In this document: one piece after another, positions 45,956-55,236 of the stretch
Layout: each line of letters starts with the position of its first letter
How positions within the stretch are numbered: position 1 is the stretch's first letter
Assembly: GCF_022410515.1 (NCBI RefSeq)
Contig: NZ_JACSDI010000012.1
Coordinates: 56,130 to 120,129, forward strand
DNA length: 64,000 nt
Direction of reading: 5' to 3'
Source of the DNA: Shewanella cutis
Lineage (GTDB): Bacteria > Pseudomonadota > Gammaproteobacteria > Enterobacterales > Shewanellaceae
Made by a program: the position numbers and the translations under genes
The notes under the pieces: generated by a model
Told to the model about the DNA's origin: nothing
What the model saw: only the letters and a program-made list of their open reading frames with translations
Databases searched by the model: none

Positions 45956-47287
45956 ATGTTAACCAAAGCAGCAAAACCTCTGGTCAAGCTGGTCGACCGT
46001 TATTTACCCGATCCCTATATTTTTGTCTTACTCCTCACGTTGGTCGTGATGATATCGGCCGTGGTGGCCGAGCAAAAAACACCCCTGGACGTCATCAGCT
46101 ACTGGGGCGATGGTTTTTGGGCACTGCTGAGTTTTTCGATGCAGATGCTGTTAGTGCTGGTGGCTGGATTTATGCTCGCCAGCTCGCCACCGATAAAAAA
46201 ATTGCTTGATGCGATTGCTGGATTCGCTAAGTCTGCTCCGCAGGCGATTATCTTAGTGACATTGGTTTCCCTCGCTGCCAGTTGGATTAACTGGGGCTTT
46301 GGTTTGGTAGTCGGCGCGTTATTTGCCAAAGCGTTGGCCCGTAAGGTACGAGTGGATTACCGTTTGTTGGTTGCCAGTGCGTACTCGGGGTTTGTGGTTT
46401 GGCACGGTGGTCTTGCGGGTTCGATTCCGTTAACCATTGCCACTGCTGGGCACTTTGCAGAAGCACAGATTGGCATTATCCCTACCAGTGAGACCATTTT
46501 TGCAAGTTTTAACTTGCTGTTAGTGTTGATTTTATTTGTGGTGATGCCGCTGGTGAACCGCTTTATGTTGCCAGAGGATAAAGACAGCATCTATATCGAC
46601 CCTAAGGCGCTTGAAGATGTGAGCAGTGAAGAGAGCAACACAGGACATGCGTCAAACGCGATGATGCGTCCCGCGGATAAATTAGAAAACAGCCGTTTAC
46701 TGGGCTGGAGTGTAGGCGGTGCAGGGCTGGTGTACTTAGGTTATTATTTTGCGGTGCAGGGCGGCAGTTTAAACCTTAATTTAGTTAACTTTTTATTTTT
46801 GTTCCTTGCCATAGTGTTGCATCAAACGCCACGCAGTTTACTGCTTAGCCTTAACGAAGCGATTAAAGGCGGCGCGGGCATTGTGATTCAGTTTCCTTTC
46901 TACGCGGGCATTATGGCGGTGATGATGCAATCGGGATTAGCCCAAAGTATCTCCGAAGGATTCGTGGCCATTGCCAGTGCTGAAAGCCTGCCATTTTGGA
47001 GCTTTATCAGTGCAGGCATTGTGAATATTTTTGTGCCTTCGGGCGGCGGACAATGGGCGGTGCAGGCGCCGATTATGTTGCCCGCTGCTGAAGCTTTGGG
47101 CGCCGATGTGGCACGTGTTGCCATGGCCGTGGCTTGGGGCGATGCGTGGACCAATCTTATTCAGCCTTTTTGGGCGTTGCCTGTGCTGGCCATTGCCGGA
47201 TTAAAAGCGCGGGATATCATGGGATTCTGTTTAATGCAGTTGATTATCACAGGGATCATTATCAGTATTGCCCTAAGCTGGTTTTAA
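45956..47287 (+). CDS. AtoE-type short-chain fatty acid transporter
   Basis: A 443-residue inner-membrane carrier with about 11-12 helices. The family signature is seen in 'PDPYIFVLLLTLVVMISAVVAEQKTPLDVISYWGDGFWALLSFSMQMLLVLVAGFMLA' and 'FVPSGGGQWAVQAPIMLPAAEALG', as in AtoE, which takes up short-chain fatty acids such as butyrate or acetoacetate. The other ato genes are not adjacent, so the substrate is inferred from family only. An AAGGA site precedes the ATG. Confidence 0.88.
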   Translation: MLTKAAKPLVKLVDRYLPDPYIFVLLLTLVVMISAVVAEQKTPLDVISYWGDGFWALLSFSMQMLLVLVAGFMLASSPPIKKLLDAIAGFAKSAPQAIILVTLVSLAASWINWGFGLVVGALFAKALARKVRVDYRLLVASAYSGFVVWHGGLAGSIPLTIATAGHFAEAQIGIIPTSETIFASFNLLLVLILFVVMPLVNRFMLPEDKDSIYIDPKALEDVSSEESNTGHASNAMMRPADKLENSRLLGWSVGGAGLVYLGYYFAVQGGSLNLNLVNFLFLFLAIVLHQTPRSLLLSLNEAIKGGAGIVIQFPFYAGIMAVMMQSGLAQSISEGFVAIASAESLPFWSFISAGIVNIFVPSGGGQWAVQAPIMLPAAEALGADVARVAMAVAWGDAWTNLIQPFWALPVLAIAGLKARDIMGFCLMQLIITGIIISIALSWF

Positions 47288-47308
47288 GTACTGATATAGC
47301 TCAAAATT

Positions 47309-47350
47309 TCCCCGTTAAAAGAAGTAACTGTTAACGGGGCTAATTTTTTT
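47309..47350 (+). terminator. Terminator of the atoE-like gene
   Basis: CCCCGTTAA / TTAACGGGG stem with a 12-base loop and a run of seven T a few bases on. Confidence 0.85.
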
Positions 47351-47510
47351 ATTGCGACGTCCGTGTTTTATCAATTTAACATGTGGCCGACATTTTGTTA
47401 TGTATGCGCCTTGAATTGGCGCACCCAAGAGCTTTGGAACTGCTCAGTGCTTTGAAGCTCGTAGGCGCTCTAAAACTCATATCTTCGGGTTGATTGGAGA
47501 TATGCGCGCT

Positions 47511-48014
47511 TTAAATCAATCTATTCATTACTCCGGTTTGGATCCCATATCCGAGCAAAGCCAAATTGGTTACCACTGTAAGCCAAAACAATTGGCGAAA
47601 GGCGGCTTTGACCGATTTATGCCGTAGTAAATGCTGGGCAAACAGTGCGCCGGGCCAACCACCGAAGAGAGACATCAGATGCAGGGTGCTCTCTTTGGTG
47701 CGCCAGCGACCTTTTCGTGCCGCCGATTTGTCGAAGGCGTAGGCGATAAAGGTGCATGAACTCAGCAGCAGATATAAACCCACAATCGAAAGCGGCAGCA
47801 TATGCCACCAAGCGGCGCCGAATAACATCGCCAGAAAAACCAGTGCTAATAACAAAGGCATCGAACTCTGATGCGAGCGTGAAGCACTTGGCTTAGCCGT
47901 TCTCGATTTAGTCGCTTTGGGTTTAGCGGTTCTTGCCTGCGCAACTCTTGGTTTAGTCGCTCTTCGTTCATGTACTGGAGCTGATGACGTTTTACTGGCT
48001 CTTTTGTTGTTCAT
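47511..48014 (-). CDS. DUF1294 membrane protein with a basic repetitive N-terminus
   Basis: A 167-residue protein. The C-terminal half is a DUF1294 membrane domain: 'LYLLLSSCTFIAYAFDKSAARKGRWRTKESTLHLMSLFGGWPGALFAQHLLRHKSVKAAFRQLFW'. Many DUF1294 proteins have a cold-shock domain in front; here residues 1-50 are instead a Lys/Arg/Ala/Ser/Thr-rich tract with a recurrent 'AxxKPxxxxxRTAKP' pattern, a likely disordered nucleic-acid-binding tail. It overlaps the DUF418 gene by 23 bases and is the last of three overlapping genes. Confidence 0.83.
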   Translation of the reverse strand: MNNKRASKTSSAPVHERRATKPRVAQARTAKPKATKSRTAKPSASRSHQSSMPLLLALVFLAMLFGAAWWHMLPLSIVGLYLLLSSCTFIAYAFDKSAARKGRWRTKESTLHLMSLFGGWPGALFAQHLLRHKSVKAAFRQLFWLTVVTNLALLGYGIQTGVMNRLI

Positions 48015-49203
48015 TGTTTGAGTTTACATGGCTACTTGCGTTGATGGACTTAAAGGCGAGTTGGCGCCAGAGTTTTTCGAGTGGCCCTTGGTTAAAATAG
48101 CGTAAATACAAGCTTGCGAGTAGCAATTGCAGTAGCGAGTAACCCAGCGCTATCGCCATATAGCCGCTTCTATCGAGTGTTAATAGTAACTCGGGGGCAA
48201 AGTGGCGAAAGATAAACACCCCGACAATGGATTGCAATATATACAGACTAAAGGCGAGTTTGCCGACATTTTGTAGTGGTTTTAGCACGCTCGAGCGGTT
48301 TTGGCAGATGCTAACTAGGATATGGATATAAATCAGTGCCATTGGAATGGCACTCAGCATGACAATAATGTCTGAAAACATCACCAGCATGGGGTTTTCG
48401 GTCAAACCTAAAAGGGTATCCATTGTGGATAAAACTAAGCTGGCTAAAGTGAGTTTGAGTAAGGTATTACGGTTAAATCCCTGTTCAAAGATGCCCTGTC
48501 GATAAAGTGCCATGCCCAGCAACATTAAGCCCGCCGTAAACCACATTAAGGTAAAAGGGAGCGCCAACGCCGTATAGCCCACTTGAATTAAATGCAACAG
48601 CAGTTGATTAGGGTAACTTGATGTCCAAGCACTGTATTGCTCGGCAAAAAACGCCGATTCGCGGGTAAAGAGTTCGTCACTACCGCTGAGGGCGAGCAAG
48701 CAGGTAATTACTAACGCCATGAAAATAAATATGTTCGCCTTACGCTTTTGCTCAGCAATGGTGGCGTCGCGGTAACAGAGCGCTAAAAAACCACTGATGC
48801 CATAGGTCAGTAAAATATCGCCCGACCAAATGAAAATACCGTGGATTAAGCCAAAGATAATTAACCATTTCAAACGTGAGCGCAGCAGGGGATAGGCGGC
48901 CAAGCCCTTGGCTGTAAATTTCTGATACTGGATGTAAAGTCCCACACCAAATAGCATTGAAAACAAGCTAATAAAGCGACCTTCAATAAAAAAATTGCTA
49001 AAGGTTTGGAGGATTTGATCCCAGAGCAAGGGAATTTGGTGGGGCGCATAGCCATAAAAACTAATCCCCATAAAGTAGATATTCATAAAAAATATCCCCA
49101 AGACGGCTAAGCCCCGAATCGCATCGAGGTTGGCATTGCGAGTACTTGGGATGGGCAGAGGGGCGGCGTTATAAACGGGTTGGTTATTCGCCAATATCTT
49201 CAT
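47992..49203 (-). CDS. DUF418 family membrane protein (YeiB-like)
   Basis: A 403-residue protein with about 9-10 membrane helices, beginning 'NLDAIRGLAVLGIFFMNIYFMGISFYGY' and containing 'FSMLFGVGLYIQYQKF', 'WSGDILLTYGISGFLAL' and the C-terminal DUF418 'VGKLAFSLYILQSIVGVFIF'. Its acyltransferase-3-like layout suggests a role in moving or modifying acyl groups at the membrane, but no function is proven. It overlaps the deaminase gene upstream by 20 bases and the DUF1294 gene downstream by 23, so the three are one operon. Confidence 0.85.
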   Translation of the reverse strand: MKILANNQPVYNAAPLPIPSTRNANLDAIRGLAVLGIFFMNIYFMGISFYGYAPHQIPLLWDQILQTFSNFFIEGRFISLFSMLFGVGLYIQYQKFTAKGLAAYPLLRSRLKWLIIFGLIHGIFIWSGDILLTYGISGFLALCYRDATIAEQKRKANIFIFMALVITCLLALSGSDELFTRESAFFAEQYSAWTSSYPNQLLLHLIQVGYTALALPFTLMWFTAGLMLLGMALYRQGIFEQGFNRNTLLKLTLASLVLSTMDTLLGLTENPMLVMFSDIIVMLSAIPMALIYIHILVSICQNRSSVLKPLQNVGKLAFSLYILQSIVGVFIFRHFAPELLLTLDRSGYMAIALGYSLLQLLLASLYLRYFNQGPLEKLWRQLAFKSINASSHVNSNNEQQKSQ

Positions 49204-49621
49204 TCCACAGTTGGGGTTTGGCTGCGATAAAATCGCGCATCAGTTGTTTACACTCAGCATTATCGACCACAGTTACATCAACGCCACGGGACTGGACATA
49301 AGCTTCAGGGCCTTGGAAGGTGACATTTTCACCCACCACTACTTTGGGGATGCCGTAGAGCAAAATAGCGCCACTGCACATATCGCAGGGAGATAGGGTC
49401 GAATATAAGGTGGCTTTTTGATAATCCGCAGCGCAGAGGCGGCCTGCGTTTTCAAGGCAATCCATTTCTGCATGGAGCACAGCGCTGCCTTGCTGAACGC
49501 GCTTATTGTGGCCACGAGCGACAATTTTACCGTCAATCACTAATACCGAGCCAATGGGAATACCGCCTTCGGCTAATCCTTGTTTGGCTTCATCAATGGC
49601 GGCCTGTAAAAATTCATCCAT
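49184..49621 (-). CDS. Cytosine deaminase of the fungal FCY1 type
   Basis: Zinc-dependent deaminase of about 145 residues in the CDA fold: zinc ligands in 'HAEMDCLENAGR' and 'TLSPCDMCSGAILLYGIPK'. The sequence is closer to yeast cytosine deaminase Fcy1 than to bacterial CodA (an unrelated amidohydrolase): it keeps 'GRGHNKR.Q.GSA.LH', 'VVGENV.F' and the C-terminal '.KPQLWNEDIGE'. That tail is characteristic of the fungal-type enzyme. It should convert cytosine to uracil in pyrimidine salvage. The ATG at 49621 follows GGGGTG. Confidence 0.88.
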   Translation of the reverse strand: MDEFLQAAIDEAKQGLAEGGIPIGSVLVIDGKIVARGHNKRVQQGSAVLHAEMDCLENAGRLCAADYQKATLYSTLSPCDMCSGAILLYGIPKVVVGENVTFQGPEAYVQSRGVDVTVVDNAECKQLMRDFIAAKPQLWNEDIGE

Positions 49622-49749
49622 CTTGCACCCCAATTTAGGTTGTTTGGCTTAGCATAGCAGTGCGCAAGGTTTGGGCAAGACAACTTAAGTTGCTATTTTG
49701 CTTAACCATTAACCTTGGCTACTTGACGACTAATCTTGGATCGCTAGCG

Positions 49750-50247
49750 CTAACTTACTTTTTGCGGCTTTTCTGAAATCCATAATTTGATATGTCCCTT
49801 CACGACTACGACTCCTTGGGTGTCGTAGGCGGTGACGGGGACCAGCATATCGCCAGGCGCCCATTGCTCGGGCGTGACTTGGGCAACACATAAAATGTCG
49901 CTGCCCGCTTTGGCGGTGTAATCCACACTCATGCCCTTAGGGATCCAACGTAAATGGGCAGGTATCGAGGCTTCGGCCATCACGCCCATCGCCATTTCGA
50001 GACCATTACAAATCGCGATCACATGCACGGTTTTTATATGATTATGAACGGCATGACGTTTTTTTATCAGGCAGGCGCAGCGGTTAAGCTGTAATTCAGT
50101 AATCAATGGTTTGATGCTGCCAAAATAAGGCGCCATGCGTGACACCATCATTGAGAATATTTTCTGGCCAAAGGGTAATCCTTGGGTCTTGTGGTAAAGC
50201 GCAAGGACTTTATTGGGCTTGATGCTAGCTTCTGTATGGGTACTCAT
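49750..50247 (-). CDS. DUF4442 hotdog-fold protein
   Basis: A 165-residue protein matching the DUF4442 family, a hotdog (thioesterase-like) fold: 'GLPFGQKIFSMMVSRMAPYFGSIKPLITELQLNRCACLIKKRHAVHNHIKTVHVIAICNGLEMAMGVMAEASIP'. The 'HNHIKTVHV..ICNGLEMAMG' core is the usual acyl-thioester-binding helix region. It may act on acyl-CoA, but the substrate is unknown. It stands alone. Confidence 0.8.
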   Translation of the reverse strand: MSTHTEASIKPNKVLALYHKTQGLPFGQKIFSMMVSRMAPYFGSIKPLITELQLNRCACLIKKRHAVHNHIKTVHVIAICNGLEMAMGVMAEASIPAHLRWIPKGMSVDYTAKAGSDILCVAQVTPEQWAPGDMLVPVTAYDTQGVVVVKGHIKLWISEKPQKVS

Positions 50248-50481
50248 GTTTATCCTTCATCGGAGTGCAAACTTAGGTCGCTAATCTTAGGCCAGCGATG
50301 ATGTGAGGTCTTATGGCTGGCTTATCTTTCCTGGTCGGATGAGTGTAACATTGAGATAACAATCATTGCCAGTCGACTGGATTAAGCAAACTTCATTTCG
50401 CGGTTTTTGCGCTAACACCGTATAATCGCGACAATTTGTTATTACAGACAAATCATATTGATTTAACAACAAGGACTCACA

Positions 50482-51396
50482 GTGAACTATTTGCTGACCT
50501 ATTTTAAGGGAATGGCCATGGGCGCGGCCGACGTGGTGCCAGGGGTTTCGGGCGGCACTATCGCCTTCATTACTGGTATTCTCGATACCTTGCTTGAAAG
50601 CGTTAAGCGCATCAATCCATCCCTTTGGGGGGTGATTAAGTCGCAGGGGCTAAAAGGCGCCTTTGTGCATATCAATGGTGGATTTTTAGTGAGTTTATTG
50701 GCGGGGATCCTGACCAGTATTTTTACCTTCGCTAAGCTAATTTCTTGGTTGCTGGTGGCACATCCTATCCCGATTTGGTCGTTCTTCTTTGGCTTAATCA
50801 TTATCTCCGTCGTGCATATGCTCAAGCAGGTTAGTGGTTTTACGCTGGCGCGTTTAGGTTTATTTGTGCTCGGCGTGTTGGCTGCTTGGGCAATTACTGT
50901 ACTTAATCCGGTCGCAGTTGAAGCCAGTTACCTTAATATCTTTTTTGGCGGTGCGATTGCAATTTGTGCCATGGTGCTACCGGGGATCTCTGGCAGTTTT
51001 ATCTTATTATTACTGGGGTTATATCCAGTCGTGTTAGCAGCAGCGAAAAATATCCAACTCGATATTTTGGTTTGTTTCGCCGCAGGGGCGGTGCTTGGCC
51101 TGTTAACTTTCAGCCATTTACTCTCGGCATTGCTGCGTAAATACCACGATGCGACAGTGATATTTTTAACCGGATTGATGCTTGGCACCTTGGGCAAAAT
51201 TTGGCCTTGGAAACAAACCTTAACTTGGCAGACTAACTCCCATGGCGAACAAGTACCTTTGCTGGAACAAAATATTTCGCCGCTTAATTTTGAACAGGTT
51301 ACAGGTCAGCCTTCACAACTGCTGTTCGCCATTGTCTGTATGTTAGCGGCTATCGCCTTAGTCTGGGGTTTGGAAAAGGTCGGTAGACGAGATTAG
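50482..51396 (+). CDS. DUF368 membrane protein (PopT-type undecaprenyl phosphate transporter)
   Basis: A 304-residue inner-membrane protein with about eight helices and an internal duplication: 'MGAADVVPGVSGGTIAFITGI' in the first half is echoed by 'CAMVLPGISGSFILLLLGLY' in the second. This is the DUF368 pattern. Family members in Vibrio cholerae (PopT) recycle undecaprenyl phosphate across the membrane, supporting cell-wall growth, especially at alkaline pH or in high salt. That function is transferred from the family. A TATAAT at 50421-50426 is a possible -10 box, and AAGGA precedes the start. Confidence 0.88.
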   Translation: MNYLLTYFKGMAMGAADVVPGVSGGTIAFITGILDTLLESVKRINPSLWGVIKSQGLKGAFVHINGGFLVSLLAGILTSIFTFAKLISWLLVAHPIPIWSFFFGLIIISVVHMLKQVSGFTLARLGLFVLGVLAAWAITVLNPVAVEASYLNIFFGGAIAICAMVLPGISGSFILLLLGLYPVVLAAAKNIQLDILVCFAAGAVLGLLTFSHLLSALLRKYHDATVIFLTGLMLGTLGKIWPWKQTLTWQTNSHGEQVPLLEQNISPLNFEQVTGQPSQLLFAIVCMLAAIALVWGLEKVGRRD

Positions 51397-51425
51397 CCTT
51401 TTATCATTTCACCATCAAATTCAAT

Positions 51426-51450
51426 AAAAGCAGCGAATATCGCTGCTTTT
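51426..51450 (+). terminator. Terminator of the DUF368 gene
   Basis: AAAAGCAGCGA / TCGCTGCTTTT stem with a short loop and a TATGTTTT tail. Confidence 0.82.
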
Positions 51451-51595
51451 ATGTTTTAAGGCTGATGGAATGTCTCGACTTTAGGGCAATGTCATTTTAT
51501 CCCCGCTTTGGTTACAATCCCCTTTAGCGTACTCAGTCGCGTTATGTTCTAGTTAAAACTCAGTGAGAGTTTGTCGTTACGATAAGGATATAGTT

Positions 51596-53170
51596 GTGGA
51601 AAAAAAACAGGTCTCGTGGGTTGGCGTGGCGCTGGCAATTTTTGCCTTAGGGCATGTGGTTAACTTACTCATCGATAAACAGGATGCTGAAATATCTCCC
51701 GAATTAAAACAGCAAATTTCCGACACGATATTGGCGCACAGACCACCATCCGCCGCGAATAATGTATTAACGACTACTCCGAATAATCTTCAGGTAACTG
51801 ACGAGTCGACCAAAATTCCTATGCCGGCTCAGTTAGCCCAAGTGAGTCAAATCTACAGTAATCTCGGTGCATTTGCGGCGCTCAAGCAAGATGGCACTGT
51901 GGTGGCGTGGGGCGATCCTGATTGTGGTGGTGATATCAATAATGCCGCAGAGCCTCTAGTCAATGTAAAGCAGCTATACGCGTCGGAGAATACCTGTGGT
52001 TTTGCGGCCTTAACCCGTGATGACAAACTTATACCCTGGGGGATAGGGATGAAGCTAGTGCTGACTGGTGTTCGTTCTTTTGTGTTGGCAGAGGGGCTTT
52101 ATGCGGCCATCAAACAAGATGGTAGTGTCGTCAGTTGGTCTAACCTGGATTCAACTCCTGCTGAACTGATCTCGGGTCAATATGCTGCGCCTGCAATGAC
52201 CAATATTGACACTGTGTTGATTAACAAAGGTGCCTTTGCTGCCTTAAAGCAGGGGGGAGCAGTAGTGACCTGGGGCGATGCTGCTTATGGTGGCGATAGT
52301 CGCCACGTGGCCTCTGAGCTTAACCATGTCGATTTGCTCTATGCCAACAATAATGCCTTTACCGCGAGGACGGCGACAGGGAAATTAGTGTCTTGGGGCG
52401 GGCTTAGCGATGATCAAAAAGGCCGCGAACAACTGGCAAAGCTCAGCCAATTAGCGCCTGCCGTGAAAGTTGTCAACACTGATTATGGGTTTGCGGCGTT
52501 GCTGGCGGATGGTAGTGTATATTCGTGGGGTGAAGGCGAATTGACTGAGCATCATGTCGCGTTTCCAGCTCGATTGTCTACCACAAACCGCGCCAATAAA
52601 GTGATTGATATTTATGCAAATCATGGTGCGTTTGCCGCCTTAACCATCAGTCGTCAATTGTACGTATGGGGCAGTAAATTCAATGGTGCTGATACGTCAG
52701 TCCTACAGAATAAGTTGCAAGATGTGCAAAAGGTTTATCCCTTTGAGGAAGGCTTTGTCGCACTACGCAGGGATAATACCGCGATTGCTTGGGAAGGCTG
52801 GGAATTGGTAGGCAAGCAACCGCGTTATCAAGAAGTCACTCAGGTAAACAAAGTGGTGACCTATGAGCGGGAGTTTGCCTTTTTAAAGCAGGATGGCACT
52901 GTAGTCGATGGCCACTCAGGACCCAAAACTAAAATCACCCAAGCAACGGATATTTTCCCGACAGGCTTAGGGTTTACGGCTAAGCGCCAAGATGGCTCGG
53001 TTGCGGTGTGGATGGGAGATAATCCAGCGCTGACAATTGATAAACAAGCCGTTGATTTGAGCCAAATGCGCGACATTCGTAGCAATTTGCTTGATGCCAT
53101 TGCGTTAATGGCCGATGGCACAGTGCAGGCATGGAATATGATGGGCTTTAGCGGGCAAGCTGCGCAATAA
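51596..53170 (+). CDS. RCC1-repeat protein with a membrane anchor
   Basis: A 524-residue protein of the RCC1 beta-propeller class. It starts at the GTG of 51596 (AAGGA upstream), goes through one hydrophobic segment ('VSWVGVALAIFALGHVVNLLI') and then has a series of blades marked by 'GAFAALKQDGTVVAWGD', 'GAFAALKQGGAVVTWGD', 'YGFAALLADGSVYSWGE', 'GAFAALTISRQLYVWG'. In eukaryotes RCC1 is a Ran exchange factor, but bacterial versions are exported or anchored repeat proteins of unknown role. Expected to sit on the periplasmic face. Confidence 0.83.
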   Translation: MEKKQVSWVGVALAIFALGHVVNLLIDKQDAEISPELKQQISDTILAHRPPSAANNVLTTTPNNLQVTDESTKIPMPAQLAQVSQIYSNLGAFAALKQDGTVVAWGDPDCGGDINNAAEPLVNVKQLYASENTCGFAALTRDDKLIPWGIGMKLVLTGVRSFVLAEGLYAAIKQDGSVVSWSNLDSTPAELISGQYAAPAMTNIDTVLINKGAFAALKQGGAVVTWGDAAYGGDSRHVASELNHVDLLYANNNAFTARTATGKLVSWGGLSDDQKGREQLAKLSQLAPAVKVVNTDYGFAALLADGSVYSWGEGELTEHHVAFPARLSTTNRANKVIDIYANHGAFAALTISRQLYVWGSKFNGADTSVLQNKLQDVQKVYPFEEGFVALRRDNTAIAWEGWELVGKQPRYQEVTQVNKVVTYEREFAFLKQDGTVVDGHSGPKTKITQATDIFPTGLGFTAKRQDGSVAVWMGDNPALTIDKQAVDLSQMRDIRSNLLDAIALMADGTVQAWNMMGFSGQAAQ

Positions 53171-53193
53171 CCAGCACAAACACAATAAAACCA

Positions 53194-53222
53194 AAGGGCT
53201 AAGGTTATTTACTCCTTAGCCC
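53194..53222. terminator. Hairpin between convergent RCC1 and yheO-like genes
   Basis: AGGGCTAAGG / CCTTAGCCCT stem with a nine-base loop; no clear T run, so strength is uncertain. Confidence 0.55.
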
Positions 53223-53225
53223 TAG

Positions 53226-53897
53226 TCAAGCGAAGCTTTCAGCTTGATTAGCTTTGATTTCCCGCAAGTACCGATAAATCGAATGCACTGAAATCCCCAA
53301 TCGAGTGGCGGCCACTTGGGCGCTGTCCTTGAGTTCAAAAATACCTAATTCATGGAGTTGATTGACGATTTCGCGGCTCTTTTGTGAAGCTGAAATCGCG
53401 GGATTAGCGCGCACCTCATGGTTGACACTGTCGATGGTGCTATGGAGTGCCTCATCGATATTGCGGGCAAACACCTCGGGCGAACTGGTGAGTTCACTGC
53501 CAAGGAGTTGCTCTGGCATCATGCTGCGCAGTACTGACTGCAGTGGCGCGTCCATATCGGTATTAATGCACAGTAGCCCAATCGGCAGATTTTTGGGGTT
53601 ACGGATCACCGTGGTGATCGATCTTAATGTCTTGCCATTGGCGCATTTTGTGAGATATGAGTTCGAAATATCCTGACCAGTTTTGAGCTTGATCAAGGCA
53701 AGGTTGGTAATGGGCGCACCCACTTCACGGCCTGTGACATGGCCATTGGCGATTTTTATTACCGAAGGATGTTTAGCATCTAAACTGTGCAGCACCACCT
53801 CAGTGTGCTCGCCATACATGGCAGCAATCCCATCGACGATATTTTCGATGGATTTGAGTATATCCAGATCGCTTTGGGTTAATTCTTGCAATTTCAC
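53226..53897 (-). CDS. YheO/DauR-type transcriptional regulator
   Basis: A 223-residue regulator with an N-terminal YheO-like PAS domain ('ILKSIENIVDGIAAMYGEHTEVVLHSLDAKHPSVIKIANGHVTGREVGAPITNLAL') and a C-terminal helix-turn-helix ('IVNQLHELGIFELKDSAQVAATRLGISVHSIYRYLREIK'). Relatives include DauR of Pseudomonas, a repressor of D-arginine catabolism. The start codon is GTG. It follows the cysteine-desulfidase-like gene by 42 bases and is likely in its operon, controlling it. Confidence 0.88.
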   Translation of the reverse strand: MKLQELTQSDLDILKSIENIVDGIAAMYGEHTEVVLHSLDAKHPSVIKIANGHVTGREVGAPITNLALIKLKTGQDISNSYLTKCANGKTLRSITTVIRNPKNLPIGLLCINTDMDAPLQSVLRSMMPEQLLGSELTSSPEVFARNIDEALHSTIDSVNHEVRANPAISASQKSREIVNQLHELGIFELKDSAQVAATRLGISVHSIYRYLREIKANQAESFA

Positions 53898-53939
53898 TCT
53901 TTTGGCCTTTTCATCAAGTACTTATCACGGATAAGCATT

Positions 53940-55214
53940 TTATTCCGACATGATGTTGATAATGGTGACATCCGTGGATGACATGCCGTTAAGTACCATT
54001 TTGCCAATGTTCTTAATGGTTTTTTCAACATGATTGGCGATGATGCCTTGTCCTGACACGTTCTGGCTGTTGAGCGCCATTAAGAACGAACGAACTGCCG
54101 CACTTGAAGAGGTGCTCACCTTCATGGCGCAGGAGGCTTTGGCGCCATCACACACCATGCCTGAGCTATCGCTGATCACGTTTTGAATCGCAAAACAGGA
54201 TTGCTCGAAGCTGCCGCCTGCTAAATACACCATCGCCATAGAGGCCGCTGCGCTGGTCACCGTATTACCACAAAATGCCGATAATGGCGGGTAGTGGGAC
54301 TTAATATAAATCGCCCCTAAATGGCTCATAATTAAGGCGCGCGCCAGTTTTTCTTCACTGACTTTATAACACTGAGCGGTGATCACCACCGGAATCGTGG
54401 CCGCAATCCCTTGGTTACCACTGCCTAAATTGCTCATGGCGGGCAGATTCGCGCCGCCCATACGTGCATCTGAAGCCGCCGCAGTCAGCATCACTATTTT
54501 ATTGAGTAAGTCTTCGCCAATAATCCCCGCGGCAATACCGTTTTTCATGGTGCGGCCGACTTCCAATCCATAGGGTTTGGACATACCTTCATCGGATAAT
54601 TTGCTATTTAACTCAGAGGCTTTGAGGATAAATTGGATTTCTTCGAAGGGCACTTCTTGGGCGAAACGGTAAATCGATTCAATGTTGATATCGACACCAT
54701 CACAGATAGACCCCGTCGCCTTCGCTTGAGCGTTATCCGCAGTGAACACTAACTCACCATTTAAGCGTTTTTCTGCAATTAAGGTATGTCCGCCACAGAT
54801 TTTCACCATGGCCTCTTGCTCTCCGGAGGTTAAGGTCACGCAGCAATAAATAAACTCATCGGTCTCGGTACGCTCAACTTTTACCTTTGCAGCATCAATC
54901 AAGGCCTGAGCCTGTGCAACTTGCTCGGGGGTAACGCTGGCAAGCACTTCTAAGCCAGCATCGGCATTCCCGGCTAGAGCGCCCGCTGCCGCAGCAATCG
55001 CTAGGCCGATTTTACCCGTGCCAGGCACATATACGCCCATTGAGTTTTTATAAAGATTATCAGAGACCTGCACCGCAATTGAATCAGGATCATCATTTAA
55101 CAATGTACGTGCTACCGCGGCTGCGTAAGCCGCAGCAATGGGCTCAGTGCAGCCTAAAGCGGGTTTAACGACTTGATTGATGATTTGAATATACTGCTGC
55201 CATTGGGGTTTCAT
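53940..55214 (-). CDS. UPF0597 / CyuA-like L-serine-cysteine ammonia-lyase
   Basis: A 424-residue member of the UPF0597 (YhaM/CyuA) family, Fe-S enzymes that break L-cysteine to pyruvate, ammonia and sulfide, or act on L-serine. The N-terminal '[26 protein letters not shown]' is the family signature, and '[24 protein letters not shown]', '[20 protein letters not shown]' and '[17 protein letters not shown]' carry the conserved Cys residues. The substrate (cysteine or serine) is not fixed by sequence. Its neighbours are RidA, which clears the aminoacrylate such enzymes release, and a regulator. Confidence 0.88.
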   Translation of the reverse strand: MKPQWQQYIQIINQVVKPALGCTEPIAAAYAAAVARTLLNDDPDSIAVQVSDNLYKNSMGVYVPGTGKIGLAIAAAAGALAGNADAGLEVLASVTPEQVAQAQALIDAAKVKVERTETDEFIYCCVTLTSGEQEAMVKICGGHTLIAEKRLNGELVFTADNAQAKATGSICDGVDINIESIYRFAQEVPFEEIQFILKASELNSKLSDEGMSKPYGLEVGRTMKNGIAAGIIGEDLLNKIVMLTAAASDARMGGANLPAMSNLGSGNQGIAATIPVVITAQCYKVSEEKLARALIMSHLGAIYIKSHYPPLSAFCGNTVTSAAASMAMVYLAGGSFEQSCFAIQNVISDSSGMVCDGAKASCAMKVSTSSSAAVRSFLMALNSQNVSGQGIIANHVEKTIKNIGKMVLNGMSSTDVTIINIMSE

Positions 55215-55236
55215 CGGGCTACAACCTTACAGATGC

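Noticed and set aside
44207..48271. The 13-mer GCCGACATTTTGT occurs exactly at about 44207, 47386 and 48260.
   Set aside because: One copy is inside the DUF418 coding region and the flanks do not align, so no element or binding site is supported.
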